DNA from: Cryptomeria japonica
Lineage: Eukaryota; Streptophyta; Pinopsida; Cupressales; Cupressaceae
DNA length: 64,000 bases
Assembly (NCBI RefSeq): GCF_030272615.1
Contig: NC_081410.1
Location: 504,978,942 to 505,042,941, forward strand
Reading direction: 5' to 3'
A model generated the notes under the pieces. It did no database searches and was not told where the DNA came from. It saw nothing but the letters and a program-made list of their open reading frames with translations. Shown here one piece after another: positions 1-11,830 of the stretch. A program made the translations under genes and the position numbers. Each line of letters begins with the position of its first letter. The stretch's first letter is position 1.

Positions 1-2
1 AT

Positions 3-895
3 GACTTTTGTGATTACCATCAAACTAAGGGTCATAAGACATCCAGTTGTTATAAACTCAAGAACTTAATTCAAGATCTCATTGATCAAGGAGACATAAC
101 TACCGATAATACTTAAGGGTTGTCCAATATAGATCACATAATCTTCAATGACCCGTTTGTGAATCATGATTAAGGGAAGGCTTCAAGTTCGAGCTTATGG
201 AATAATAAGGTAAATCATACTAGAGTCTACTATGAGTACACAATCAACACCCTCAGTTAGGTAGATGAAATAGTGGTGACCTTCATTGTCAAGCCAAAGA
301 ATATTGACTGTGCAGTACTCACTCATCGTTCCAAGGTCATGCTTCAAGGGGTTCATTTGAATCCTACTCAACCAACGGGGAACTATAATGTCAAAGAGAA
401 CCCTCACATAGATATCCATTTTTGAGTTGCTACAAATCTCCCCAACTCATAGTGCCATCCTGGACAAAGCCCTTCATGATTCTATGGTTTCAAGGGATAT
501 TGATGAGATTGGATTTTAGGCTATGGTTGGAAACTTAGTTGCATCTCCTTGTGTTTCTTTCATACAACAATATATTCCAGCATATAGACCATCACATAAT
601 GAATCGTTACATCTAGAGGTCTTTGTTCACAACAAGAAAATTAAGAGAGTGTTGATAGATGGTGGAGCTAGTCTAACTATATGCTTGTTAACTTGGTCAA
701 ATCCTTGGGATATTCAGGACATCACACTGATCCTACCAAAAAGATAAGCATTAAAGCATACGATGATGAAGAGCACCCGTCAAAAGGTGTGGTCACTTTG
801 CCAATACAAGTGGGGCCTATTATTACAGATACTTCATTTAAAGTCTTAGACAAAGAATTGGGATATAACGTGTTATTAGGTTGACCATGGATACA
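3..895 (+). pseudogene. Element A gag C-terminus and aspartic protease, broken
   Basis: From base 3 the frame reads a C-x2-H-x4-H-x4-C knuckle (CDYHQTKGHKTSSC) followed by YKLKNLIQDLIDQGDI, matching the end of gag in elements B and E of this window. Downstream sequence matches the gag-protease spacer of B. The protease core VLIDGGASLTIC lies near 646-681. The frame then shifts, and the rest (KAYDDEEHPSKGVVTLP to GYNVLLG) lies in another frame up to 884, where a TGA precedes PWIH. In the family the protease cleaves the Gag-Pol polyprotein inside virus-like particles. At least one frameshift and several stops make this copy non-functional. Confidence in family is high; exact borders are approximate. 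Confidence 0.8.
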
Positions 896-902
896 TAAAA
901 TT

Positions 903-1600
903 TTGAGTATTAAATCGGCCTAATGTGGCGAAATAAAATTTTGGATCAAAATTGAAACACCAAAATATTGATAAAAATCATACCAATGCCTTAGTAAGCC
1001 TGAAAAATAGAATAATTTTTGTAGAAGGGAGCTAGATGGAACCATTTTTCGGAGCAATTTTTTTCACCTCTAATGGATTTCTATCAAATGCTCAATTTTG
1101 TGATACAGGATACCATGTTGGAAAGATTAATAGCCTATCATGAAGCTATAGACTTCAAGGGATCAACCAAGAAGTAAACCAACCACAAGAGAATGTTGCA
1201 AAATGAGCAATAATGAACAATGGAGACCACAACAAACATGATTGAGATGAAATTGATCTATGCACTAAAAAGAAAGTCTTGCTTATAAAGGCAAGGTGAT
1301 AAGGTATAAATACAACTACCTTGATAGAAATATAAAATGCATGATGCATTATGAAACTAATATTAAATAATGAGTTGTAACTCATATCTATCTAGAATGA
1401 CACCTAGTATAACTAACATAAACAAAATTAAATGATCAGTTACATGTGACAACTAAACTATCCCAAGTAAACTTAACAATGCGAATAGGTGCTAACTATG
1501 CACTAGTTAGGATATAAACTTATTCACACCAAATGATGAGTATTAAATTGGTCTAAATGTGGCAAAATAAAATTTTGAATCAAAATTGAAACACCAAAAG
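903..1600 (+). repeat. Pair of about 60-bp direct repeats (903-961, 1538-1600)
   Basis: Both copies begin GAGTATTAAAT and share GGCAAAATAAAATTTTG-like sequence and CAAAATTGAAACACCAAAA, with a few substitutions. They lie 635 bp apart. A weaker relative starts near 15329 in the leader of the copia element. The source family is unknown. Confidence 0.6.
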
Positions 1601-1904
1601 ATTGAACTCGACATGAACTTACAGGCCTACTGATTTGGATTGCTATTTATCATATTTTGCAGAATCGTTGTATGGATTTTTGCATTGGGACCTAGATTTT
1701 TGTGTTTGTTTATGCATTATTTCACAGTCATCCAACCAATACTTCACATGTGTCTAGCGTGTGGTAATTGTCAAAGGTGGTTTCAATCGGTCAAAGATAT
1801 AACAATTAAAACTACTAATTGTTTGCTTGTAGGGGTAGATTAGGAGAGTGTTTGTTATTTTTAGGATAACTCACATTTCATTTTGGTGCATTAAAATTAA
1901 CAAG

Positions 1905-2520
1905 TGTTTGTTATGTTTTGAGCACGAGGCTCTTTTATGTTTAACCCTTTTAGCGGGCCTGCCTCTTGAGAAGCTCGTAAGGTCGGTTGTGAGGGAACGA
2001 CCCAAGTGGTAACAAGCTAAATCCAAGCTTCTTTCTAGCCACTATAAATAAATATGTTTGTGAGGAAACTCATAAGAAATAGGTGTGGATGGGTCATACC
2101 GGCGTATGCCTTCCTTAGTATTCATGTGATGTGAACGCCACACAGTGATGTGTAAAAACTAGCAAGGGCTAGGAGACCTCTTAATTGAGAAAAACATCGC
2201 ATGCATGGCCACCTGAACGAATGGCCTTACTATAAATCAATTGTTTTAGTAGCCAAAAACCTTTTATTTGCTGGTGCAGGAGATCATATCTTTGAAGTCA
2301 TCCCACATTCTCGCAGTTCAAAGTAGAGATAACAAGTTCCTCTAGATTATCGAGTCTTTAGGAATTAAAAGTTTGGTGTGTCCAATAAGTGAGTGCCATG
2401 GTGGGGGAGCTAGTGCTACCAAACTTCTAAGTTATCCACTCTAAATAAGTGCGGCTAGGATTTATCCGTAGTAGGAACTCAACAGATATTGTCCTGGCCA
2501 ACCTAGGATTCATGCTTGTC
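1905..2520 (+). other. Tat leader conserved block, copy in element A
   Basis: This stretch aligns by eye with the minus-strand leader of element B (38205-37617 and 52530-51945) and with 34975-35580. Shared landmarks in order are GAACGACCCAAGTGGTA, CCACTATAAA, GGTCATACCGGCGTATG, a GCATGCATGGCCAC segment and ATTGTCCTGGCCA. It has no reading frame. The pair AGTGG (2005-2009) and CCACT (2039-2043) can form a stem. It is probably a 5' untranslated leader domain; its function is unknown. Confidence 0.6.
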
Positions 2521-2634
2521 TATGCATATTATTTGAGCCATACTATCTTCTGAGTGTCTGCAATTTTACACTTCACTAAAATATTAGAATCATTTCTGGA
2601 ACATTTCAACATTTTCCAAAAAAAAAAAAAAAAC

Positions 2635-2775
2635 TCAAAATTTTGCATTAGGTCAGTTAGGTTTTCGCATTAGTACAGCTACCATTTCACATTTGTCCTG
2701 CTAGTGTTTCACATTGGTCTTGTCAAAATTTTGCATCTGTTAGTCTATCATTTTGCATTTTTCCTGCATAACATT
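2635..2775 (+). repeat. Dispersed TTTTGCATYTGT-like motif array in the leader-derived insert
   Basis: About six degenerate copies of a short motif (TTTTGCATTAGG, TTTCGCATTAG, TTTCACATTTGT, TTTCACATTGGT, TTTTGCATCTGT, TTTTGCATTTTT) lie 20-30 bp apart. Similar motifs cluster in the leader of element D (34085-34210, 34600-34700). Confidence 0.5.
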
Positions 2776-2982
2776 AGGTGCTCAATCAGAAAAATCATCA
2801 AGTTAATTGTAAAACTTCATATTGTCTCCCTTCCTTTCTGCGATCAAAAGTCTATTTAGAGTCTTTAGGTTCCCATATATTGCCATAGTCCTCATTTTTC
2901 ATTTGCTTTATTTCAAAGTCAAGCTCAAACATTTGTCCAGGGAGTCATTGAGAATCTAGAGGCCTATTACCATCAGTTAATC

Positions 2983-4665
2983 ATAAACCAATCATTGTGC
3001 CCTTGTTCATAAGTCTAGTATAGGGTACATATTGAATCCTATTGATCATCATAAAGGCAAAGAAGTGGTCCAATACTCACCTTCTTGTTCCTTTGTTAGA
3101 TGGGTGGAATCGGATAAAGAATCTCTAGAGGAAGATGCATGTAAATGGCTATATAAGAATGAAGAAGAACATAATCAATCAACTCAACTCTCTTTGGACT
3201 AGTATGGGAAAGGCTACTAGATGTTACAAAGACATGGATATTATGGTACCATGGGTTTGGGAGCACAACATCAAGGATTCATACAACCAATATTACCATC
3301 AAAGAATCCAAAGAATTAGGGCTTGGGATACAATGGAGTAGAGCAAAGACCACCAAGTCAAAATAATGAAACAGTGGCATCCAATTCTCCTTTGGTCACA
3401 CAATCTCCTCCTAGAAAAGTTACATAGAGTGCATAATAAGGGCAAGGTTGTGATGAGGTTATACATATTCAAACACTACGTAGTGAGCAGAGCAATCAGA
3501 GAACTGCAAGAGATCATGAAACAACACACCGGGAAAAAGTGGCATTGGTTGTCTATGTGATCCCCACTGAGTTAATTGAATTGGATGGCTTAAATCTAGA
3601 CTTGGAAAAATAATTTCATGTAGGGCATCAAAATTTGTCATTAATCAAATAGAACCAAGATCAATCAGTCACAACCTCATGAATCTAGTTGAAGTAATAG
3701 GAAGACCTTCATCATCACCTATTGAGGAAACAGATGAAGAAGAAGTGTCTAATGTTGAGACATGCATAGAAGTGGATATCCCTTGGAAGGACAAATACAT
3801 TGACCCAAATCCATTGATGGATAACAATGAAAATCACATATGTGCTATAACCACAATCTCCTATGCTGACAAAAATAGACACCTCTCTCTTATATTTTCA
3901 CACCTCACAAATTGGAGGCAATAGGAGAAACCACAACTAGATTGGTTTGAGAGTGATGAAGCAATAGCATTATTACTTGGTGCACGCAAAGGTTTACCAT
4001 ATGGAGATTACATAGAAGGAATTGAAATTTATTTAGATAGAACAACATACTTTAGGGAGGCAAGTTCATCCGCTACTCAAGAAAACTCGAAGGAAACTAA
4101 ATCTAATTGCAAGGATGGATTAGATGACTTGTCAATTGACCAGGATAGATCGTCACTGTTAGTCAAAAAATCAAAAGAAGTTAATATTGATGATGATGAG
4201 ATTGCACACAAAATCCACTTAGCAGAATCCTTGAAACCATAAGAGAAAGAGAAATTCATCTAGTTTTTCAAGCAAAGACCAATTAACTTCACCTGGTCAT
4301 ATTTTGACATGGCAAGACTAGACCCTGATCTTGTTTTACATATTTTGCTATTACTTCCAGGAGCAAAACCTTATAAGCAAAAGCTTAGAAAAATGCATCC
4401 CCAAATAGCTCTATTAGTCAAGGTTGAATTGCAGAAGTTGTTAGATGTGGATTTTATCAGACCAGTAGACTATTCATAGTGGATCTCCATTCTAGTACCA
4501 ATTACAAAGCCTACTAGAGGAATTAGAATTTGTACAGATTTCAGAGATTTGAACAAGGCCAACTTGAAAAATCATTTTACCCTCTTGAATATCAACATGA
4601 TAGTAGATCTTATAGCTAGACATGAGATGTTATCCTTAATGGATGGTTTCTCTGGATATAATCAG
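2983..4665 (+). pseudogene. Element A pol part 1: G-patch linker and N-terminal half of reverse transcriptase
   Basis: Near 3203-3310 one frame gives YGKGY, a stop, then MLQRHGYYGTMGLGAQHQG and F-I-Q-P-I, a G-patch-like segment also present in B and E. An acidic linker follows (3679-3924). RT blocks begin near 4250 with PINFTWSYFDM, then KQKLRKMHPQIALLVKVEL, WISILVPITKP and RGIRICTDFRDLNKA, and end at LMDGFSGYNQ at 4665, where a solo LTR interrupts the gene. RT resumes at 6457. In-frame stops (for example after VDYS near 4478) and frame changes make it non-coding today. RT copies the element RNA into DNA in the particle. Confidence 0.8.
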
Positions 4666-6456
4666 TGTAGACACTTAAAATCTGCATCACATGTGTTCTT
4701 TGTTTTTAACCTAATCGCGTGTATAAACTTTACTATTCACGTGGTCTTGTCTCATCCATTCCTTCGATGAATTAATTCTCTAGCCTTTCTATTTCAGGTT
4801 CAGGGTTATATTTTACCCTTAACCTTATCCCTTTTGTGTCAGATAATTCCCTTTTCACTCTTGTTGTGATGTTTTGCAAAATTGCGTCCCGATTAGAGTT
4901 GTTGCCCCTAATTTGGTCCTTCTATTCAGCCTTTTCCATGCCTATCCAGATCCTTCCCCTCTCTTCCCACTCCTAGTGTGAAAGTTGAATTTTGACCTTT
5001 TCTTCAACCCCCATGCATTGTATTTTTTCCCTCTCACTTCGGTAGTGTTCGTTTTGACCATTTTCTCTATCTCGATTTTAGAGTTTTTAGGCCTGCTTTT
5101 TAGGGTTTCTCCGCTTCCTACCTTCCATTTTTTATCCTGTTAGATCCCCTTTCCTACCCAGTCGTATGAAAAAGTTGCATTTTGACCTCTTTTCTAGGCC
5201 CATGGCATTGCATTTGTCCCTTCTTTGTCCAGTGACTTGCTTTGACCCAGTTTACTTAATATTGCTCGGTTTTACCCAATTTGCCCTAATTTGTGGTTTT
5301 CCACTTGAATCGTCTCATTTCCTATCCAAACTTTCACATTATTTCTAATTTCACCTATTTTGACCTAAATTTTCTTAATTTGAGCTCAATAAGGTCTTCA
5401 GACGTCATCTTGACTAACGTGCCCTCTTAGGTTTAATTAATTTATTAATTAATTAAGCCCCCTTTTTACTAATTATTCCACCCTAATGTTTCATCATTTC
5501 ATCAAACCTCTTCCCCTTGTGAAATTAATTAAATAATATTCCATTACTTGATTAATTTCAATTTATCTCCTTTAATTAAACAATTTTAATTGATTAATTA
5601 AACATTCATTTATTTTAACCTATAGTTGAATAATTCATTTAAATAATTCAATTATCTAATTATGCCTTTGAATTAGATAAATATATTTATTTTTTTAATT
5701 TTCCTAATTATCTTCTTGCATGAGGAAAATATTCAGTTTTTTTCAATTATTAATTGAAAATGTCCTCTTAATTTTTGAAATGGCAACTTTTATCTTAAGA
5801 AATGTCTTTGATTTTTGAAAATCTTAATATCTCATTTTAATTTGAAAATGAGGTATGCATCCCCAAAAATTTGCTTTTTGCTTTTTAATCGCCTTTTTAT
5901 TCTTCTCATTCATCCTTCCCTGAATGGCATCTTTGTTGTGCATTTGATCTCATCCATCCAACTAATCAAAAATCTTTTCGCTCTTGCATGTCCGTCGAGT
6001 CTCCAGTTTTCTATAAATTGAGGACTCCCCTTCAATCAATTCATCTAACTTTCATGCATTTTTACTCTGTCGAAGCATTCATCTAGTTTCTATGAATTAA
6101 TATTCTGTCAATCTTAGAATCCGCTTTTTTTCATTCTGTCGCATTGTTACTTTGTTCAAATAATCATCTTTAATCACATATTCCAAGTAAGGTTTTCATA
6201 TCAAGCCCCTTCGTTTTCGCCATTTCATGCACTTGGCTTCTTGAGAGTGACATATCCACATTACAGCTGAAAGGAAGAGAAACAAGGTCTAACTAAAGAG
6301 GTGATGGATGGTTTGCATTCATTTTACACTTTGTTTCAGTTACTTTGTTGGTAAGACTAGGAATTTTAGCTTACAATTTGAGTTTTTGTGATTAACTTAG
6401 TTGGATTGCATGCATGTTTTGATCTTCGAAACCAATTCCCATTTTCCTGATCTACA
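4666..6456 (+). mobile_element. Solo LTR (1791 bp) inserted in element A reverse transcriptase
   Basis: The segment starts TGTAGACAC and ends TCTACA, giving inverted termini of the TG...CA type, and is flanked by a 5-bp target-site duplication (ATCAG 4661-4665, ATCAA 6457-6461). Removing it and one duplication restores the GYNQIKIA reading of RT. It holds AT-rich palindromic sequence (5420-5700) and a TATA box near 6012 but no coding domain. It differs from the 763-bp LTR of element B. It probably arose by recombination between two LTRs of one element. Confidence 0.85.
6012..6019 (+). promoter_or_regulatory. TATA box of the 1791-bp solo LTR
   Basis: TATAAATT in the context TTTTCTATAAATTGAGGAC lies in the 3' third of the LTR on the plus strand, agreeing with the LTR orientation. 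It is a sequence-only prediction. Confidence 0.5.
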
Positions 6457-8806
6457 ATCAAATCAAAATTGCACTAGAGGATCAACACAAGATTGCATTC
6501 ACCTATCCATGGGGAACATATTGTTGGAATGTTTTCTTGTTTAGGTTAAAGAATGCGGGTGCTACATAGCAAACGGCAGTGACAACACTTTTCCATGGTA
6601 TGTTACATGATATCATGAAAGATTATGTGGACGAATTGCTAGATAAACCTAAAACCAGAGAGGGCCACTTTGAAGTCCTTGCTAAGATCTTTGATAGGCT
6701 TGAACAATACAAGGTTAGGTTGAATCCCCAAAAAGTGTGTGTTCAGAGTCATAGATGGAAAGATCTTAGGATTCATAGTATCAAACAAGGATATTGAGTT
6801 CAATCAAGATAAAGTGAAATCTATTATGGAAATTCCCCCACCATCCAATTTGAAATAGTTATGAAGTTTACAAGGAAAGCTACAATCCATCAAGAGATTC
6901 ATAGTGCAACTAGTAGACAAATGCCAACCATTTCAACATCTTCTCAAAAAAGGAATTGGCTTTAAATGGACAAAATAGTGTCAGGAAGCTTTTCAAGCCC
7001 TAAAATTCATCTACTATCACCACCAGTATTAGTGTCACCAACATCAGGAAAGCCCTTATTACGATATATCTCTGCAACTAATTCATCCCTAGGAGCACTT
7101 TTGGCACAGTGCAATAACCAAGGGAGAGAATGGGAAATATATTATATCAATGAGACACTAGTGGGATATAAGTTGAATTACAATCCTATGGAAAGAGCAT
7201 GTTTGGCAATAGTATTTGCATCCCACAATCTTAGACACTATATGCTTAGTCATAAGGTACATCTTATCGCTAACATTGATCCACTCAAATACCTTTTAAG
7301 CAGAGTAACATTGACACGTAGATTGGCTAAGTGGGTCGTGATTCTTAGCAAATTTGACATTGAGTATGTGGACCAAAAATCTATTAAGGATCAAATTATA
7401 GCAAATTAGTTGGATGAAGCTCAAATTCAAGATGATCATCCCTTATTGATTGATTTTCCTGATGAATCTGTGTTTGCATTGGCAGCCTCTAAAAAATGGA
7501 AGTTGTACTTTGATGGATCATGTACCAATCATGGAGCCAGAGCAAGAATTCTTTTTTTCATGCCTCAAGGTGATTCTATCACAAAGTCATAGAGAATATT
7601 TTTTCCCTCTACGAACAATATGGCTGAATATGAGGCTCTTATGATACTTTGCATGGCAATACATTCGAAGATCACAGACTTGCATGTATATGGAGATTCA
7701 CAACTTATAATTAACCATGTTAACAATGACTATATCACTAAAAATGACAAGATGATGCCATACAAGAGGATGGTTGATGATTTCAAGAAGTATTTTAGTA
7801 ACATTATCTTTCAACAAATTCCCTGAGTTCACAACAAAGCAGTAGATACCATGGCAACTGTAGGATCTATCCTTGATATGTCGAGCAATGTAACACAGTT
7901 TGAATTCCTAGTGGAGCAATTAATGGTACAAGCATATGAGATCCCACAATCAAAATATGTGTACATGATAGTTGGTCCATATTCACCATGGTATAAAGAA
8001 ATATAAAACTATCTTCATGATCAATATGTCCCTCTTGATCTCTCCCATAATCAGCGCAAGACATTATTACGACAAGCCTCCAGATACGTCATTATGGTAG
8101 ACACCTTATATCATTTTTTTTACATGGAACACTACTTGATGCCTTGATGTAGAAGAAGCTCAGTTGGCTTTGAAAGAAGTACATAACAAAATATGTGGTT
8201 CTCACTCTAGCGGTCTTGTTGTAGCAAAGAAGTTACTGCGCATGGTATATTATTGGCCAACTATGGAAAAATATGCATATAAGTACAAAAGTGCACACAA
8301 TGTCAGATACACGGTAATTTAATCCACACACCTACTCAGTATCTTCAACCGATCACATGACCATGGCCCTTCTCACAGTGGGGACTTGACCTTCTAGGGA
8401 AAATCAACCCTACTTCTTCTAATGGACATAAATTTATTCTAACAGCCACTGAATATCTCACTAAATGGGTAGAAGCAATTCCACTGACATACACAACTAG
8501 CAAACAAATATCTAAATTTTTGCTTAATTACATCATCTGTTGTTATGGAATTCTAATATGCATAATAATAGATAATGGATACCCTTTCAAGAATCAAGAG
8601 CTATGTGAGCTTTGTGACCGGTTTCACATTCAACATCATTTTTCTACTCCTTACTATCCACAAAGCAATGGTCAAGATGAAGCAACAAACAAGACAATCC
8701 TGAAAATCCTTAAGAAAGTTGTCAATGAAACTAGACATGATTGGCATTTACAGTTGAATCCTGCTCTTTGGGCCTACATAATAGGTGTTCAAATAGCTAC
8801 AGGTGT
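6457..8806 (+). pseudogene. Element A pol part 2: RT C-terminus, RNase H, aRNH, integrase core
   Basis: RT resumes with QIKIALEDQHKIAFTYPWGT. The catalytic box reads YVDE (near 6630) instead of YVDD, so one catalytic Asp is lost. The primer-grip region FDRLEQYKVRLNPQK follows. RNase H spans about 6990-7400 (LLAQCNNQGREWEIYYINETL, YKLNYNPMERACLAIVFAS). The aRNH begins WKLYFDGSCTNHGA at 7495 and shows AEYEAL and YGDSQLI. Integrase shows WPFSQWGLDLLGKI, IIDNGYPFKNQ and YYPQSNGQDEA. There are many stops, including after KS near 7590 and QQIP near 7824. Integrase is interrupted at ATGV (8806) by a minus-strand solo LTR. Confidence 0.85.
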
Positions 8807-9574
8807 TGTATATGGTGAAAAAAGTGATGTGATAAACTATTGCAAAACCACAAAAGATCCAACCACAAGAAAAACCCTAGTTCTATAATAAAGCATTCAC
8901 CATACACCAATGAAGAAACCTAAGAACATGCAAATCAACAAATTGAAACAATAATACCATTCACATGCCAAGTAGGGTTTGATCTCCATTGTCTCCCATC
9001 TCCATTGATCTTGTTTGATATATTTGCTCTAAGATTTTTGTATTGTGCACAAAATCTCAACAAAGAATGGATTGTGGTTGTAAAGTTGCTTGATTGCATA
9101 AAGATTGTTGGATTAAATTAGGATTGTGAAAGGATAAAGGAATCCTCTTATATAGAAGACACTTTAGAAAATGGAGGGATAAGATTAAGAGGTGAAAGAA
9201 ATAAATGTTCGGCTAGGATTAAAGGGTAGGTAAAAGAAATAATAAAATAATGAAGGGGGTAGGTGGAGGAAAATTAAGAGATAAATGTCATGTGTCATGA
9301 AGAGAAAAAGCTAATGAATTAATTAAATAAATAAAAATTCATTTAATTAATAGAGGAAGTTGGACCAATTAAATAAATAAAATATTTGTTTAATTTAGGG
9401 AAAAGATAATTTAAATAAATAAAAATATTTATTTAAATAAGGAAAGGCTAGAAGAGGATTAATGAATTAATTAAATAAATAAATATCTATTTAATTAATA
9501 GAAGGCTTAGGATAAAATAATTAATTAAATAAAATATTTATCTAATTAAGCTAGGACAATTTTAGGTGTCCATA
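8807..9574 (-). mobile_element. Solo LTR of the element B family (768 bp) inserted in element A integrase
   Basis: It aligns along its length with B's LTRs: TGTATATGG at the plus-strand left end against B's TGTATACRG, the CTTATATAGAAGACACT promoter area, and the AT-palindrome ladder before GGTGTC at the right end. A 5-bp duplication, GGTGT (8802-8806) and GGTGC (9575-9579), flanks it, and the integrase frame continues across after its removal. No internal sequence is present, so it is a solo LTR. Its right end reads CATA where B has TACA. It is more diverged from B's LTRs than they are from each other. Confidence 0.9.
9148..9155 (-). promoter_or_regulatory. TATA box of the B-family solo LTR
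   Basis: Minus strand TATATAAG followed by AGGATTCC, at the same place as in both LTRs of element B. Confidence 0.55.
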
Positions 9575-10012
9575 GGTGCTACCCAATATTCTTTGGTCTT
9601 TGGCTCGGAAGCAATTTTGCCTATCGAAGTAGAGTTACTGTCATTACGAGTATCCCTGAGAAACATTATTTCTGATGAGGATTATAGAGTGGTAAGGTTG
9701 CAAGAATTAGATACGCTTGATGAAAACAGACAAGGTGTGCTAAATCACCTGCAAGGATATCATAACAGATTAAGGCGAGGCTACAACAAACAAGTAAGAG
9801 AAAGGTTTTTCCAGGTAGGGGATCTAGTCCTAAAACAGAAATAGAAAAACCTAGCAGAGCAAGAACAACAAAGAAAGTTTGAACCTAATTGGTTGGGTCC
9901 CTATGTAATCACAAAAGTCCTTAGTAATGGTGCATACAATTTGACAACAATGGAGGGTGATCCACTCTCTTAACCTATCAACAACATGCATTTAAAGAAG
10001 TATTATGATTAA
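9575..10012 (+). pseudogene. Element A integrase C-terminus and end of pol
   Basis: The frame reads GATQYSLVFGSEAILPIEVE, then a basic coiled region (LRRGYNKQVRERFFQVGDLVLK), a TAG at 9842-9844, and KFEPNWLGPYVITKVLSNGA, ending MHLKKYYD with TAA at 10010-10012. The GPYVI segment is the small beta-barrel common at the end of gypsy integrases; no chromodomain is visible, as expected for Tat. One further stop lies after DPLS near 9971. It continues the integrase interrupted by the solo LTR. Confidence 0.85.
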
Positions 10013-10895
10013 TAGTTGTTTAGGTTTTCTTTTTCCTTTCAATTTAATTTTACTTTTTTTACATTTTATTTACCTTTTTCTGCATTTCATTTTAACTTTA
10101 TTTCATTTTGCTTTACCTAGCATTGCATTCGCATATAGTCTTGTAGGTACTTTTCACTTGAATGAAAGGCGCTTGTGTAAGTTTGTTACATATATGCATT
10201 TATGTGATCCTAGGTTCACCTCATTTCTTAGATATTCATTCATGAAGTTCCTGAAATTCAAGGTTGCTTATCTTTGGCATCACCTTGTGGTTAGGGTTTG
10301 TCTTTGGTTGAGTAGAGGGTTCATCATTGTTTCTTGTTACCAAAATATTTCATTTTCTATATTTTTTACACATTAATCATTTGCTCAACATCATTGTAGA
10401 TACCTGGTTGACAACGTGGCTAGTGAAAAATCTAAAATCCTACTTTAGCACCACTGTAATTCTCAAACCCATGTGAGCTTCATTGCTTACAACCCAGTGC
10501 AAGAAAAATAGAAAGGTCCTTAAAGTTATATCAAAAGACAAACACAAAATTATGAGCAAGAAAACAAAATATCAAGGAAGAGAAAAGCAAAAAAAAAGAT
10601 GAGCTGAAATGAAATATCAAAAGCTTGGCTTCAGGAACATGCGAGTAACTCCATTAGGGCTATAGACGCTTATGAGTCTAAACAATGGCTCTACTTTTAT
10701 GAATTTCTGATATAATACTCCTACTTAGGTCTTATGATTAGATGACATTTGGATTATAATGTTTTTTTTAAGATGATAATTTCAAGTGTTTTTGAAAGTG
10801 GTTTAACCTATACCTAAGGGTGTCATATAGTGGTTTTAACTGATCTGTCTATGCAAATATCTAAAGTTAATTATAAATATGGTTTATGTTATATC

Positions 10896-11830
10896 ATGTT
10901 AGCATTGGTATATACACATGTTATTGTGCATGTTAACATCTTGATACAGGGTCAGCAAAGGTGAGGAAAAGACAGATGGTAGTTCAAAAGATCATCAAGT
11001 GTGTAACCGCAATGCAGACCCAATCAAGGAAATGCAGTTATGATCAGGATCATTGGACCGGTTCTTCAGCAGATTGATTTATGAAAACATTTATAACTGC
11101 TCCTAGTGGATCTTAGATCTAGGAGGTGGTCATGCTATATTTTCTCAGCTGCAGGACAGATGTTGTTTTGTTGTCCTGTGCTGACTTCTTCTTCTTCTTT
11201 TGTTAAATAAATTATGTTCACCTATTCGCTAGGGATGTGGGTAGTTAGTTAGAATTTTGTTATAAGTTTTCCTATAAATAAAAGGTATCTCTCTCCTCTC
11301 GGGGATAGCAGAAAAATGATAGTATTATATAATACACAGTTTTCTGGTGTTATGTATGTATTTTCTAGTAAAGATGAAATAAAGAGATCAACATAATTTT
11401 GGATGATTAGATAAGTGTAATTTGAAGTTCTGGAAATACTCACTCAAGGGGGCCCACTGTGTGAGTAATCCTTTGTATCTTTTAAGCTAGTTTTCATACT
11501 TCTGTAATAGTTGTTTCTGCAGTTGTCTATTCCTGCAGCCACGGCAGTAGAGTAGTTCCTGTTGCTCGCTAGAACTTTATCTTTTAACAGTAATTGTTTA
11601 AAGCAATTTCCATTTGTAAGGTTAAGTATTAGTTTATTAGAGATTTTGTGTGTTCAATTTAAGAAGAATTTCCTTTCCTACAGTTATATAAAATGGTTGC
11701 AATATGAACTTGGTGCACATACAGTGCTGGCCCATTTCAAGTTTACGTCTCTGGTTGATAACTAAATGAGCCTTTGCCACAGAAAAAGTTAGCTATTTAA
11801 GAATATCCAATCTCTGAATTGTGTTTTATC
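10896..11830 (+). mobile_element. Possible solo LTR inside the tail of element A, borders unresolved
   Basis: The sequence includes CTGCAGGACAGATGTTG, a CTTCTTCTTCTTTTG tract and TTTTCCTATAAATAAAAGGTATCTC (TATA at 11273-11280), a layout typical of plant LTR U3-R regions. Similar 50-60-bp sequences containing GGGCTATAGACG lie outside it at about 10658 and 11918, so roughly 1.2 kb may be inserted. No clear TG...CA ends or target-site duplication were found. Confidence 0.35.
11273..11280 (+). promoter_or_regulatory. TATA-like box in the possible solo LTR
   Basis: TATAAATA in the context TTCCTATAAATAAAAGG. It is a sequence match only. Confidence 0.35.

Larger units (their letters stand above)
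896..2980 (+). other. Noncoding insert in element A derived partly from a Tat 5' leader
   Basis: The protease-to-RT linker seen in element B is interrupted here by about 2 kb without coding signal. It contains two copies of a 60-bp direct repeat (903-961 and 1538-1600), a block matching the untranslated leaders of elements B and D (about 1905-2520), a 15-base A run near 2620 and a cluster of TTTTGCATYTGT-like motifs. No gene was recognised. The likeliest origin is a rearranged leader piece inserted or recombined into A, but no target-site duplication was found. Confidence 0.5.

Noticed and set aside
10005-10376. 123-codon Phe/Leu-rich frame after element A pol as an envelope-like gene
   Set aside because: The sequence is T-rich noncoding tail right after the pol stop, with no signal peptide plus conserved domain pattern.
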